DNA of 64,000 bases, from positions 1 through 64,000 of the forward strand of contig JBFONU010000014.1 in NCBI GenBank assembly GCA_040779345.1. Direction: 5' to 3'. This document shows, piece by piece, positions 46,037 through 54,106 of this stretch (position 1 is its first letter; each line of letters opens with the position of its first letter). This DNA is from Thalassotalea_H sp040779345. Lineage in GTDB: Bacteria; Pseudomonadota; Gammaproteobacteria; Enterobacterales; Alteromonadaceae. A model generated the notes under the pieces. That model was not told the origin of the DNA. It saw only the letters and a program-made list of their open reading frames with translations, and ran no database searches. The translations under genes and the position numbers were made by a program.

Positions 46037-47127
46037 TGCGTACCTTAGGTTACAAACGTTGTTTAAGCGCGTGTTTAGGCGGCTTGATTATGATGACAAC
46101 GGCTCACTCAGCACAATTAACTGTGCCACTACAAAAAATACTTTTTGGCTCTTGCTCTCATCAAGATAAACCTATGCCTATTTTGAAATCAATAAATAAC
46201 GAAGAGGCCGATTTGTTTATCTTTCTCGGGGATAATATTTATGGCGATACAGAAAATATGGAAGAGCTTGCGCTTAAGTACCAACGCTTAGGTAATAACC
46301 CCGACATCAAAGCATTGCGTTCAACAACGCCAACGATTGCCATTTGGGATGATCATGACTTTGGTGAGAATGATGCGGGTGCAGAATATGTCCATAAAGA
46401 GCAATCTAGAAAGCTGATGTTAGATTTTTGGCAGGAACCAAAAGATTCGCCGCGTTATCGTCAAAAAAAGGGAATTTACACCTCTTATATGTATGGAGCC
46501 GCGCAACAGAGTGTGCATATTATTATGCCTGATTTACGTTGGAATCGTTCTCCACTGGTTAATGTCGGGATCTCTGAATATCAAACGAAACGTAAGGCCA
46601 AAAAAATGGGCCCTTATAGCCCAAGTGTTGACCCTAAAGCTTCAATGCTTGGAGAAGTACAATGGCAATGGTTAGAAGAAGAATTACAGAAACCGGCAAA
46701 AATTAAAATCATCGCCTCAAGTTTACAGTTACTGCCTGAATTTACTGGCTGGGAGTCATGGGCAAATTTCCCTCAAGATAGAAACCGCTTATTAGCACTC
46801 ATTAAAAAGCACCGAGTGAATGGTGTTATTATTATTAGCGGGGATACTCATTGGGGCGAAATTTCTCGAGTAAACGAAAACCTAGACTATCCTTTGTGGG
46901 AAGTGACCAGCTCAGGTTTAACCCAAGAATGGAAAAACGTCAGCCCAAACAAACACCGCATTGGTAATTTTACCAGTAAAGTCAATTACGGCGAAATATC
47001 GATTGCTTGGCAGCAAAGTGATCCCACAATTACCTTGCGCTTAAAAAATGTCGATGGCGAAGTTTTTAGTCAACAAACAATGCGTTTATCAAGCTTGAGT
47101 CCATATCATCGAAATGAAGTGTTTTAA
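46036..47127 (+). CDS. phoD: PhoD-like alkaline phosphatase
   Basis: The 363-residue precursor has a signal peptide (about 1-26) and the metallophosphatase signature of the PhoD family: FGSCS, FLGDNIYGD, WDDHDFGENDAG and ISGDTHWGE. PhoD enzymes cleave phosphodiesters and monoesters. It is co-translated with the preceding gene and ends the Pho-controlled operon. Its last bases overlap the left 154-bp repeat by 6 bases. Confidence 0.9.
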   Translation: MRTLGYKRCLSACLGGLIMMTTAHSAQLTVPLQKILFGSCSHQDKPMPILKSINNEEADLFIFLGDNIYGDTENMEELALKYQRLGNNPDIKALRSTTPTIAIWDDHDFGENDAGAEYVHKEQSRKLMLDFWQEPKDSPRYRQKKGIYTSYMYGAAQQSVHIIMPDLRWNRSPLVNVGISEYQTKRKAKKMGPYSPSVDPKASMLGEVQWQWLEEELQKPAKIKIIASSLQLLPEFTGWESWANFPQDRNRLLALIKKHRVNGVIIISGDTHWGEISRVNENLDYPLWEVTSSGLTQEWKNVSPNKHRIGNFTSKVNYGEISIAWQQSDPTITLRLKNVDGEVFSQQTMRLSSLSPYHRNEVF

Positions 47128-47275
47128 ACCGCGCCCCCACAGGCGACACCTTGGCTCCAAGCTATTTGAAAATTATAGCCGCCTAGCCAACCGGTTACGT
47201 CAATCACTTCACCAATAAAATAGAGGTTTTTGACTTTTTTACTCTCGAATGTTTTTGATGAAAGTTCATCAGTAT
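47122..47275. repeat. 154-bp direct repeat, left copy
   Basis: Identical at every base to 50038-50191 and in the same orientation. It carries the 3' end of the flavoprotein gene that is intact at 50040. The two copies bound the HipBA island of about 2.8 kb. Confidence 0.95.
47124..47275 (-). pseudogene. 3' fragment of the YhiN-like flavoprotein gene
   Basis: The reading frame encodes the last 50 residues (from DELSSKTF to GVACGGAV) of the flavoprotein at 50040, preceded by unrelated codons from the island. No start or FAD-binding domain is present, so it is a gene tail left at the junction. Confidence 0.9.
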
Positions 47276-47410
47276 TCAGAATATAAATAATGCTTGCCAA
47301 TTTTATAAATATAAATTCCACTCTAACTATCGGATTATTTTAAATTTTTTGAATGAAATGACGAGTGACTTCCAATTTGAATGGAGAAAATAGTCCATTA
47401 TCTACAAATC

Positions 47411-47438
47411 AAGTTTATAGGATATTTACTATAAACTT
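47411..47438. promoter_or_regulatory. HipB-type operator O1
   Basis: AAGTTTATAG and CTATAAACTT are perfect 10-bp arms around 8 bases. The core TATAG-N8-CTATA has the same layout as the TATCC-N8-GGATA operator of E. coli HipB. Confidence 0.65.
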
Positions 47439-47469
47439 GATTTATATAAAATAATATATAAAATGGTTT

Positions 47470-47487
47470 TATAGTAAATATCCTATA
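47470..47487. promoter_or_regulatory. HipB-type operator O2
   Basis: A second TATAG-N8-CTATA element, in inverse order to O1, lying 5 bases before the hipB start, so bound antitoxin would block expression. Confidence 0.65.
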
Positions 47488-47491
47488 GAGC

Positions 47492-47743
47492 ATGAATATG
47501 TATATTAATACGCCAAAAGATTTAGGCAAGCTTATTGCCAAAGGTCGCAAAGACAAAGGTTGGAATCAAAGCCAGCTTGCCGCGCATATTGGTATACATC
47601 AACCTGAAGTATCTAAGCTCGAAAATGACCCATCTAAGTTCGACTTAATCATCATCATGAAAGCCTTGGCGCTAATTGGAGCAGATTTAATTGTTGAGCC
47701 TCGAAATAAAAATGAGTCTGAAGATTCAGGATTAGGTTTCTAA
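47492..47743 (+). CDS. hipB: HipB-like antitoxin / transcriptional repressor
   Basis: The 83-residue protein has a Cro/C1-type helix-turn-helix (about 18-60: NQSQLAAHIGIHQPEVSKLE) and a short tail. In HipBA modules it neutralises HipA and represses the operon. Two ATGs (47492 and 47498) are possible; neither has a strong ribosome site. The stop overlaps the hipA start (TAATG). Two matching operators lie just upstream. Confidence 0.9.
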   Translation: MNMYINTPKDLGKLIAKGRKDKGWNQSQLAAHIGIHQPEVSKLENDPSKFDLIIIMKALALIGADLIVEPRNKNESEDSGLGF

Positions 47744-49056
47744 TGGGCAGAAAGTCACATACTCAAACTTTATATTGCTCAATGAACGGTATTCTCGTTG
47801 GGGAGCTACATCACAAGCGTAATCAACTGTCATTTGAGTACGCACAGAGTTGGATTGAACGTAAAGGAAGTCGAGCTCTATCACAAAGTTTGCCGTTGGG
47901 CGCTTCATTAGACAATCAAGCCGTTGAAGCTTATTTTGATAACCTTTTGCCCGATAACCTTAATATCAGGCGAAATATTGTTTCTCGTTTAGGTGCAAGA
48001 AGTATATCGACGTTTGATTTGCTTGAATCTATCGGCCGTGATTGTGTAGGAGCAATCGCATTAAGCCAAGAGCCTCCGCTTGGTCAATTGCCCCCATTAG
48101 AAATACAAGCATGCAGTGAGCATGATATTGCCACTCAAATTAGGAGTACCCGCACATCCAATACCTTAGGTATGCAGGGAGATGAAGACTTTCGCATTAG
48201 CCTTGCTGGTGCACAAGAGAAGACGGCACTAACCTGGTGGAATAATCAATGGCATAAGCCATTAGGAAAAACACCAACTACGCATATTTTAAAACCGCCT
48301 ATTAATCATCATGAAACCATGAATATTAATTTTAGTAGTAGTGTTGATAACGAGTGGTTTTGTCTGCGTTTTTTAAACGAATTAAACATGCCTGCTGCTC
48401 CTGCTGAAATTGAACAGTTTGAAGATGAGCGCGTATTAATTGTTGAGCGCTTTGATAGAAAAATCACAGGTGACTTAATTATTCGGTTACCCCAAGAGGA
48501 TTTTTGCCAAGCGCTTGGCCGTTTAAGTGACAACAAATATGAAGAGCATGGAGGCCCTAACGCCAGAGAGATAATGGAATTACTTTCATTAAGTTTAGAC
48601 CCTGTACATGACAGAACTATGTTTATGAAATCTCAAGTACTCTTTTGGTTACTAGCTGGTAACGATGGGCATGCTAAAAATTTCAGTATATTTCTACAAG
48701 AAAAAGGGTTCTGTTTAACACCTTTCTACGATGTGATCAGTGCTTATCCATATTTTGGTGTAGGTAATATGCACCCTAGACGAATTAAAATGGCGATGAA
48801 AGTGCATAGCAAAAATAATCATTACCATTGGCATAAGATACAAGCAAGACATTGGCTGAGTCATGCAAATCACCTTGGTTTTCCTGAATCGGAAATGAAG
48901 GCAATATTAGAAGAGCTTTGTGAAACTGTACCTGACGCGTTAATAAGAGCAACAGAATTCGCAAAGCCGATATTTAGAAAAGAAGTGGGCGAAATAATAA
49001 CTAATAGAACAATAGAATGCCTTGAAAGATTGAAGCGTCAGTTGTCAGCACTATAG
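47743..49056 (+). CDS. hipA: HipA-like serine/threonine kinase toxin
   Basis: The 437-residue protein has the HipA fold: an N-terminal GILVGEL domain, Ser153 in the SLAGAQEKTAL loop (the autophosphorylation site in E. coli HipA), the VERFDR segment, catalytic Asp308 in GNDGHAKN and the metal-binding FYDVIS. E. coli HipA phosphorylates glutamyl-tRNA synthetase; the target here is unproven. All catalytic residues appear intact. The 3' side is followed by RHS and IS3 debris. Confidence 0.92.
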   Translation: MGRKSHTQTLYCSMNGILVGELHHKRNQLSFEYAQSWIERKGSRALSQSLPLGASLDNQAVEAYFDNLLPDNLNIRRNIVSRLGARSISTFDLLESIGRDCVGAIALSQEPPLGQLPPLEIQACSEHDIATQIRSTRTSNTLGMQGDEDFRISLAGAQEKTALTWWNNQWHKPLGKTPTTHILKPPINHHETMNINFSSSVDNEWFCLRFLNELNMPAAPAEIEQFEDERVLIVERFDRKITGDLIIRLPQEDFCQALGRLSDNKYEEHGGPNAREIMELLSLSLDPVHDRTMFMKSQVLFWLLAGNDGHAKNFSIFLQEKGFCLTPFYDVISAYPYFGVGNMHPRRIKMAMKVHSKNNHYHWHKIQARHWLSHANHLGFPESEMKAILEELCETVPDALIRATEFAKPIFRKEVGEIITNRTIECLERLKRQLSAL

Positions 49057-49105
49057 GGGAGAATCTTTCTACAGGATAAGTGTATTGTAAAAGCATTTCC
49101 TGTAT

Positions 49106-49315
49106 ATGCAGGCACGATACTATGAGCCAGTTATCGGGCGTTTCTACTCGAATGATCCTGTTGGATTCCGTGATGTACATAGCTTCAATAGGTATGCTTA
49201 TGCAAACAATAACCCTTATAAATACATTGACCCCGATGGAAGAGAGTCTTTAGGAGTTCTTATTGGGAATTGGCTGTCAGGAAAAGATTTAAAGGAATCT
49301 GTAGTGGTACAGTGA
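49106..49315 (+). pseudogene. RHS-repeat C-terminal core fragment
   Basis: The frame encodes the RHS-associated core (QARYYEPVIGRFYSNDPVG and NRYAYANNNPYKYIDPDG) and about 20 further residues. It starts abruptly at the core and runs into the IS3-like end, so it is a remnant of a much larger RHS gene rather than a working toxin. Confidence 0.85.
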
Positions 49316-49710
49316 TTTTGGCCACCTAATTAGAGGATGTTATGATTCATTCATAGCAGTATTAGGTAGCAAAAATGGCAAAGAAAACACGTAAGCATTT
49401 CAGCCCAGAATTTCGTTTAGAAACCGCACAATTGGTTTTAGATCATGGTTACACCCATGAAGAAGCAGCCAAGGCAATGAATGTCGGTTATTCAACGATC
49501 GGAAAGTGGATAAAACAACTCAAAGAAGAACGTCAAGGTAAGTCACCTAAAGCAACACCAATGACACCTGAGCAGCTTAAGATACGTGAGCTTGAGAAAA
49601 AGATTGAACGTATTGAATTAGAAAAGGAAATTTTTAAAAAGGCTACGGCTCTGTTGATGTCGGACTCACTGAACAATTCGAATTAATCGAAAAAATCAAC
49701 CAGAGCCATA
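49300..49710 (+). mobile_element. Truncated IS3-family insertion sequence
   Basis: A left-end-like sequence near 49300 precedes a complete orfA, and only the first dozen codons of orfB (FELIEKINQSH) follow before a stop. The catalytic DDE part and right end are missing, so it cannot move by itself. Confidence 0.75.
49375..49686 (+). CDS. IS3-family transposase OrfA
   Basis: The 103-residue protein has a helix-turn-helix (about 8-50: FSPEFRLETAQLV, STIGKWIKQLK) and a C-terminal leucine-zipper-like helix, as in IS3-family OrfA. The partner OrfB is deleted. It belongs to the truncated element above. Confidence 0.85.
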   Translation: MAKKTRKHFSPEFRLETAQLVLDHGYTHEEAAKAMNVGYSTIGKWIKQLKEERQGKSPKATPMTPEQLKIRELEKKIERIELEKEIFKKATALLMSDSLNNSN

Positions 49711-49743
49711 AATAAACAACGTGAACATTGGATGGGTAATTAG

Positions 49744-49977
49744 ATGAAAAAAATAAAAAATTTCACTCGTCTTGATTTGATATTTCTTATAGTTGCAATT
49801 TTTGATGTAAAGTATATTTATTATAGTTTACTGAGCGGAGAAGCTAACTTTAGAGCTATGTTTTTTACAAGGCTTGGTCAATCAGTAATGTATTGGTTTT
49901 CAATTATTTTTGCGTTAATTGTTTTAGTGGCTGCATTATATGCAGTTTTTTTTAAAAATCTTGAAGACGATGAATAA
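49744..49977 (+). CDS. Small two-helix membrane protein
   Basis: A protein of 77 residues with hydrophobic helices at about 10-30 and 48-70 and an acidic end (LEDDE). I do not recognise it. It lies between the IS3 remnant and the right 154-bp repeat, with a weak GGATGGG about 11 bases upstream. Confidence 0.5.
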   Translation: MKKIKNFTRLDLIFLIVAIFDVKYIYYSLLSGEANFRAMFFTRLGQSVMYWFSIIFALIVLVAALYAVFFKNLEDDE

Positions 49978-50037
49978 TAAAAAGGGTGAGTCCATATATA
50001 GATCTGAGGTTAACTATGGCTATCTCCTCGCTAAGTT

Positions 50038-50191
50038 TTTTAAACCGCGCCCCCACAGGCGACACCTTGGCTCCAAGCTATTTGAAAATTATAGCCGCCT
50101 AGCCAACCGGTTACGTCAATCACTTCACCAATAAAATAGAGGTTTTTGACTTTTTTACTCTCGAATGTTTTTGATGAAAGTTCATCAGTAT
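50038..50191. repeat. 154-bp direct repeat, right copy
   Basis: Identical to 47122-47275. Here it is the true 3' end of the intact flavoprotein gene. The two copies start 2,916 bp apart. Confidence 0.95.
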
Positions 50192-51248
50192 CAACACCTC
50201 CCAGAGTTACTTCGGCAGTGCGATAGCCTTCTGTACCATTGGGTTTAATTTGCCATTGGTGCAGGTAAGCGCTTAACGACTCAATGTCGTTTTTTGTCAA
50301 CTGATTAATATTTTTGTCGATAATTTCTGCTTGCTTGACCATTGCTTCAATAAAGCTTTTTGGGAGTAAGGTAGCGAGCATGTTCTTGAGTGATTTTTTA
50401 GGTGAGTTTTCTCGCCATTGTTGAATTAAATCATTAATAGGTGTGTCAGGAAGTAAATCAATGGTGACTGATTGACCTGCTTGCCAGAAAGACGAAATTT
50501 GTAAAATTGCAGGGCCTGATAAGCCACGATGGGTAAAAAGAATGTTTTCTCTAAACTGCACGCCTTGTTCATTACTGACGGTGGTTGGAATACTGATCCC
50601 GGATAAGCCATCAAAACGTTGTTTGTCATGATCATGCAAAGTAAAGGGAACTAATGCTGCCGTTGTTGGTAATACTTTTAAACCAAATTGTTTGGCAATA
50701 TTAAAACCGATAGGGGTTGCGCCTAACTTTGGCATGGTTAACCCGCCCGAGGCGACAATCAATGATTGGCATTGGTATGTTTCATCAGTGGTTTTGACAA
50801 TATAACCTTGCTCGTTTTCATGTGTTATTTGCTCAACAGCAAGCACTTCGTTACGGAGCTTTATTTGTACGCCTGCCCATTCACACTCAGTCGTTAAAAT
50901 GTCGACAATGTCTTGGGCGCTATTATCACAAAAAAGTTGCCCTAATGTTTTGTGATGAAATGCTAGCCCGTGACGTTCCACTAATTCAATAAAGTCTTGT
51001 GGGGTATAACGGCTTAAGGATGATTTGACAAAATGTGGGTTTTGACAAAGGTAATTTTCAGGGCGAGCATTTTCATTGGTAAAATTGCATCGACCGCCAC
51101 CACTGATCAGTATTTTCCGACCGGGCTTTTTACCCATATCAACCACGATAACGCTTTTACCGCGGTAACCTGCAGTTGCTGCGGCCATCAAGCCTGCTGC
51201 ACCTGCACCAATAATTAAAACATCTGTATTGACCACGATAACGCTCAA
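50040..51248 (-). CDS. YhiN/HI0933-family FAD-dependent oxidoreductase
   Basis: The 402-residue flavoprotein has an N-terminal dinucleotide site GAGAAGL (about 14-20), a GRKILISGGGRCNFTN motif (about 44-58) and a C-terminal GEVIDVTGWLGGYN that closes the FAD site. These are diagnostic of the HI0933/BaiN family, whose substrates are poorly known. The start is probably TTG at 51248, with GTG at 51236 as an alternative. Its 3' end is duplicated at 47122, so the HipBA island was placed between it and phoD, with which it probably once overlapped tail-to-tail. Confidence 0.9.
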   Translation of the reverse strand: MSVIVVNTDVLIIGAGAAGLMAAATAGYRGKSVIVVDMGKKPGRKILISGGGRCNFTNENARPENYLCQNPHFVKSSLSRYTPQDFIELVERHGLAFHHKTLGQLFCDNSAQDIVDILTTECEWAGVQIKLRNEVLAVEQITHENEQGYIVKTTDETYQCQSLIVASGGLTMPKLGATPIGFNIAKQFGLKVLPTTAALVPFTLHDHDKQRFDGLSGISIPTTVSNEQGVQFRENILFTHRGLSGPAILQISSFWQAGQSVTIDLLPDTPINDLIQQWRENSPKKSLKNMLATLLPKSFIEAMVKQAEIIDKNINQLTKNDIESLSAYLHQWQIKPNGTEGYRTAEVTLGGVDTDELSSKTFESKKVKNLYFIGEVIDVTGWLGGYNFQIAWSQGVACGGAV

Positions 51249-51285
51249 ATAGGAAGTGAGCTGCTATTATAGTGATTTTACTAAA

Positions 51286-51303
51286 AAGGGGCTAGTAGCC
51301 CTT
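51286..51303 (-). terminator. Terminator for the HupE-like gene pair
   Basis: On the minus strand a short GC-rich stem (GGGC / GCCC, loop 5) is followed by TTTTT, 35 bases after the stop of the gene at 51338. Confidence 0.6.
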
Positions 51304-51337
51304 GGTACATTGAATGCAAAAACTGCTTTTGGCATAA

Positions 51338-51859
51338 TTATTTTAGCCCAATCACTTGGTATTCACCCGATGTAATTAGCGTCACTTCTATAGGCGCGTT
51401 TGTGGTGTTTTTCCAATACCATCCATGTGAACCGCCAAATGGTGCGGTGAAGCTGCCTTTCATTTCATTTGCGGTGGCTATGGTGTAACTTTCATAATAG
51501 CCAGTGGTGTCGCCTTCTGGCTCACCATGTAAATCGTGATAAAGTGCATTATCGCCACTTTGCCATTCATAGGTGAGTTTGGCGTATTTTTTCATGGAAA
51601 ATTTAAATTCAATCCCTCGCCTTGCCGGCACTGTAATAGTGACAGTATCATTGGCTTTTTTCACAAGTTCAGGATGGGGAATTGGCAGCGGTGTTATGTT
51701 TTCTGGCGCTAATTGTGTGAGCCCAATACGCTTGCCAATACCTGTTGGGTCAATATTGTATTCGGCAGGCAATATCGCAATTAATAGCATAACAATGGCA
51801 AAAACAAACGCAGCAATCGTCAGTTTAATGAGTGATGAAGTAGAAATTGTAGTAGGCAT
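51338..51859 (-). CDS. Membrane-anchored periplasmic protein next to HupE-like gene
   Basis: The 173-residue protein has one N-terminal TM helix (about 9-30) and a beta-rich outer domain with GIEFKFSMKKYAKLTYEW and GSHGWYWKN. I recognise it only as an anchor-type protein found beside HupE/UreJ-like genes in related bacteria. It begins 19 bases after that gene on the same strand. A joint role in metal handling is inference. Confidence 0.75.
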   Translation of the reverse strand: MPTTISTSSLIKLTIAAFVFAIVMLLIAILPAEYNIDPTGIGKRIGLTQLAPENITPLPIPHPELVKKANDTVTITVPARRGIEFKFSMKKYAKLTYEWQSGDNALYHDLHGEPEGDTTGYYESYTIATANEMKGSFTAPFGGSHGWYWKNTTNAPIEVTLITSGEYQVIGLK

Positions 51860-51878
51860 AGGTTTTTCTTATTATAAA

Positions 51879-52577
51879 TTAGTAAATGAAATAGCCCGTT
51901 AATTGCAAACCAATAAGCATAAATCCTGCGCTCATTAATAAACCATTAGTCGTGTTAGAAAAGTGGATAAAACTGTGATGTTTTCGCCAAGCGTTAATTA
52001 TTAGTACAATTAAGGCAAGTGCGGAAAACTGGCCTAACTCAACGCCAATGTTAAAGGCAATCAGGTTAGTGATTAAACCATCTTGTGCTAAAGAAAACTC
52101 TTGAATTTTGGTTACTAAACCAAAGCCATGGAACAGCCCAAAAATAAGCACCACAATACGAGGATCAGGTGTAAATTTGAGTGATTTTTTAATGCCGCCT
52201 AAATTATCAAAAGCTTTATAAACCACTGAAAATGCGATAACCGCATCAATGAGGTAGGCATTCACTTGAATATTAGCGATAACCCCTAAAAGTAACGTTA
52301 CGCTGTGACCCAAAGTGAACATGCTGACATAAAGGAGTATTTCTTTTGGTTTAAATAAAAAGAAAATAACCCCGACTAAAAATAATAAATGATCATAACC
52401 TGTGATCATGTGCTTTGCGCCGATATACATAAAGGCAATAAATTGCACGCCACTATTATTAAGTAAAAAATTTCGGGTGTTTTCATCAACACCGTGGGCA
52501 AATACATCGATTGAAACGCATGCTAGCGCGATAGTGATAGCGGTAATAATGAAAAATGAAGGAAATGATTTCAGCAC
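51879..52577 (-). CDS. HupE/UreJ-family membrane protein
   Basis: The 232-residue protein has a signal-like first helix, then about six TM helices. Conserved segments include HMITGYDHLLFL, TLGHSVTL and LFHGFGLV, whose His/Asp residues fit a metal permease of the HupE/UreJ group (nickel or cobalt). The start is GTG at 52577. No hydrogenase or urease gene is in the window, so the metal and use are unknown. Confidence 0.85.
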   Translation of the reverse strand: MLKSFPSFFIITAITIALACVSIDVFAHGVDENTRNFLLNNSGVQFIAFMYIGAKHMITGYDHLLFLVGVIFFLFKPKEILLYVSMFTLGHSVTLLLGVIANIQVNAYLIDAVIAFSVVYKAFDNLGGIKKSLKFTPDPRIVVLIFGLFHGFGLVTKIQEFSLAQDGLITNLIAFNIGVELGQFSALALIVLIINAWRKHHSFIHFSNTTNGLLMSAGFMLIGLQLTGYFIY

Positions 52578-52705
52578 AAAAAAATTGCCGTAAAGTAAGA
52601 AAGTTTAATTATAGTGAATACCATATCACATCAACTGTATTGTACTAGTGGTATGTTCGACATTAGCTAGAGGGGCGTGTCATTAATTTTTGACAATGAA
52701 GTAAA

Positions 52706-52724
52706 AAAGGGCGTGGAGCCCTTT
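52706..52724 (-). terminator. Terminator of the broken ferritin gene
   Basis: AAAGGGC/GCCCTTT with a 5-base loop; on the minus strand it is followed by a T-rich run. It lies 22 bases after the remnant's stop, as a terminator for the ancestral gene would. Confidence 0.75.
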
Positions 52725-52745
52725 AATATAATCGTTTTTTTACGC

Positions 52746-52886
52746 TTAAGTATCTGTCATTACACTAGCGCTAGGGGTTTTTGCCATTTCGGCTAAGTCT
52801 TTATCAACAAAAAATAGTGCATGGCCGTCATGTCCAACTAAATTAATTTTGTCTAGGACACTCTTAAACAGAGTTTCTTCTTCATG
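52746..52886 (-). pseudogene. 3' remnant of a second ferritin gene
   Basis: The frame encodes HEEETLFKSVLDKI, LVGHDGHALFFVDKDLAE and MAKTPSAS, matching the last 45 or so residues of the intact ferritin at 53211. The ferroxidase helices are missing and the first 19 codons of the open frame are unrelated. It lies on the strand opposite to the intact gene, so it is a degraded inverted paralogue. Confidence 0.88.
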
Positions 52887-52973
52887 TTTATATCCCGAAA
52901 AAATATTTTTATTTCTAGTGGGCGGGTGGGTCGGATTAATCATTATATATAGCCTTTGTTAAGTAAATGCATA

Positions 52974-53017
52974 AAATTAAACTTTACATAAATCTTTTTT
53001 TTCGTAAAGTTTAATTT
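52974..53017. repeat. 14-bp inverted repeat with AAACTTTAC
   Basis: AAATTAAACTTTAC and GTAAAGTTTAATTT are perfect arms around a 16-base T-rich loop. AAACTTTAC recurs at 53064-53072. It lies between the ferritin remnant and the ferritin gene and could be a regulator site or a hairpin. Confidence 0.5.
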
Positions 53018-53210
53018 GTGTTGTAAATTTTTATTGAAAATATATAAGTAAAAATAGATCTAAACTTTACACTTTTAAGTCATAACAATGACAATCTTAA
53101 GTATTAATTATCATAACATAAGAAAAGGGGTTAAATAACTGTAAGGTTCATTAACCTCGTCTTTGATGTACAATGCTCCCAACTTAGTTTTAATATTAAA
53201 AGGTAAATAT

Positions 53211-53741
53211 ATGCTAGCTTCTACAATGATTGATAAACTCAATACCCAAATAAACTTAGAATTTTATTCTTCAAACTTGTACTTACAAATGAGTGCTTGG
53301 TGTGAAGATAAAGGTTTTGAAGGTGCGGCAGAGTTCATGCGTAAACATGCCGATGAAGAAATGGATCATATGAAGCGTCTATTTACTTATGTTAGTGAAA
53401 CAGGTGCAGTACCAGTAATTGGAACTATTGAAGCACCTAAAGATAAGTATGAGTCATTGGGTGAGGTGTTTCGCGAGACTTTAGAGCACGAAGAGATAGT
53501 AACAAAAGCGATAAATAATTTAGCTCATATGGCTTTTACATCACAAGATTACTCCACATTTAATTTTCTTCAATGGTATGTGTCAGAGCAGCATGAGGAA
53601 CTTAAGCTCTTTAAAGGTATTTTAGATAAGATTGAGCTTGTAGGTGAAGATGGTAAAGCTTTGTTTTTCATTGATAAAGACTTGGCTGAACTCGCTAAGA
53701 CTGGTACGGCAAGTATTATGTCTCCAGGGGCTGTAGTTTAG
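53211..53741 (+). CDS. ftnA: Bacterial ferritin
   Basis: The 176-residue protein is clearly FtnA-like: LNTQINLEFYSSNLYLQMSAW, the ferroxidase ligands in ADEEMDHMKRLF, and TFNFLQWYVSEQHEE. It oxidises and stores iron in a 24-mer. The start at 53211 has AAAGGT upstream; an upstream in-frame ATG at 53163 would add 16 unlike residues. The remnant of a second ferritin lies just upstream on the other strand. Confidence 0.95.
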   Translation: MLASTMIDKLNTQINLEFYSSNLYLQMSAWCEDKGFEGAAEFMRKHADEEMDHMKRLFTYVSETGAVPVIGTIEAPKDKYESLGEVFRETLEHEEIVTKAINNLAHMAFTSQDYSTFNFLQWYVSEQHEELKLFKGILDKIELVGEDGKALFFIDKDLAELAKTGTASIMSPGAVV

Positions 53742-53760
53742 TTCTAATTTAAATATAACT

Positions 53761-53917
53761 ATTGCGCTTAACGGTATAGTGTTTTGGTATTGTTTAGCGC
53801 TTTATTGCAAATATCTTTCGTTCCGTTTACTTTGTCAATGTCATGCCGCGATGCGGTTGCTATGCAAACATTGACAAAACACTCCACTACAGAATAGTTT
53901 TGCAAGCGCTAAGCAAT
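53761..53917. repeat. Nested inverted-repeat element between ferritin and accessory genes
   Basis: The segment starts ATTGC and ends GCAAT. It holds an inner perfect 11-bp inverted repeat (TTTGTCAATGT at 53831, ACATTGACAAA at 53868) around CCGCGATGCGG, and outer AGCGCTT/AAGCGCT arms. Over the roughly 365 bases from 53742 to 54106 no ORF with a credible start is seen. It could be a small non-autonomous element or a structured RNA. Confidence 0.45.
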
Positions 53918-54022
53918 ATTATTTTGATGAAATAAGAATAACTTTATTATCCATCACGCATGGCGTGATATTCCTCCATTTAATATTCCTCATGTATTTC
54001 ATCAATAGTAGGTCATATCAAT

Positions 54023-54052
54023 ACAATTATATTTTGATTTAAATATAATTGT
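54023..54052. promoter_or_regulatory. 11-bp inverted repeat upstream of the gene at 54107
   Basis: ACAATTATATT and AATATAATTGT are perfect arms around 8 bases, 55 bases before the start codon, a position suiting an operator. No cognate regulator is identified. Confidence 0.4.
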
Positions 54053-54106
54053 AACTTATATTATTTCAAGTATATAAAAGGATAAATAGAAGGGAGGACT
54101 ATAAAG

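Noticed and set aside
47122..50191. Target-site duplication made by a transposon
   Set aside because: 154 bp is far longer than any transposase duplication, and the only transposase gene is a truncated IS3 orfA inside the island.
53761..53917. Integron attC recombination site
   Set aside because: There are AAGCGC-like and GTTAAGC-like strings, but the R and L core boxes are not in the right order, and no integron integrase or cassette array is present.
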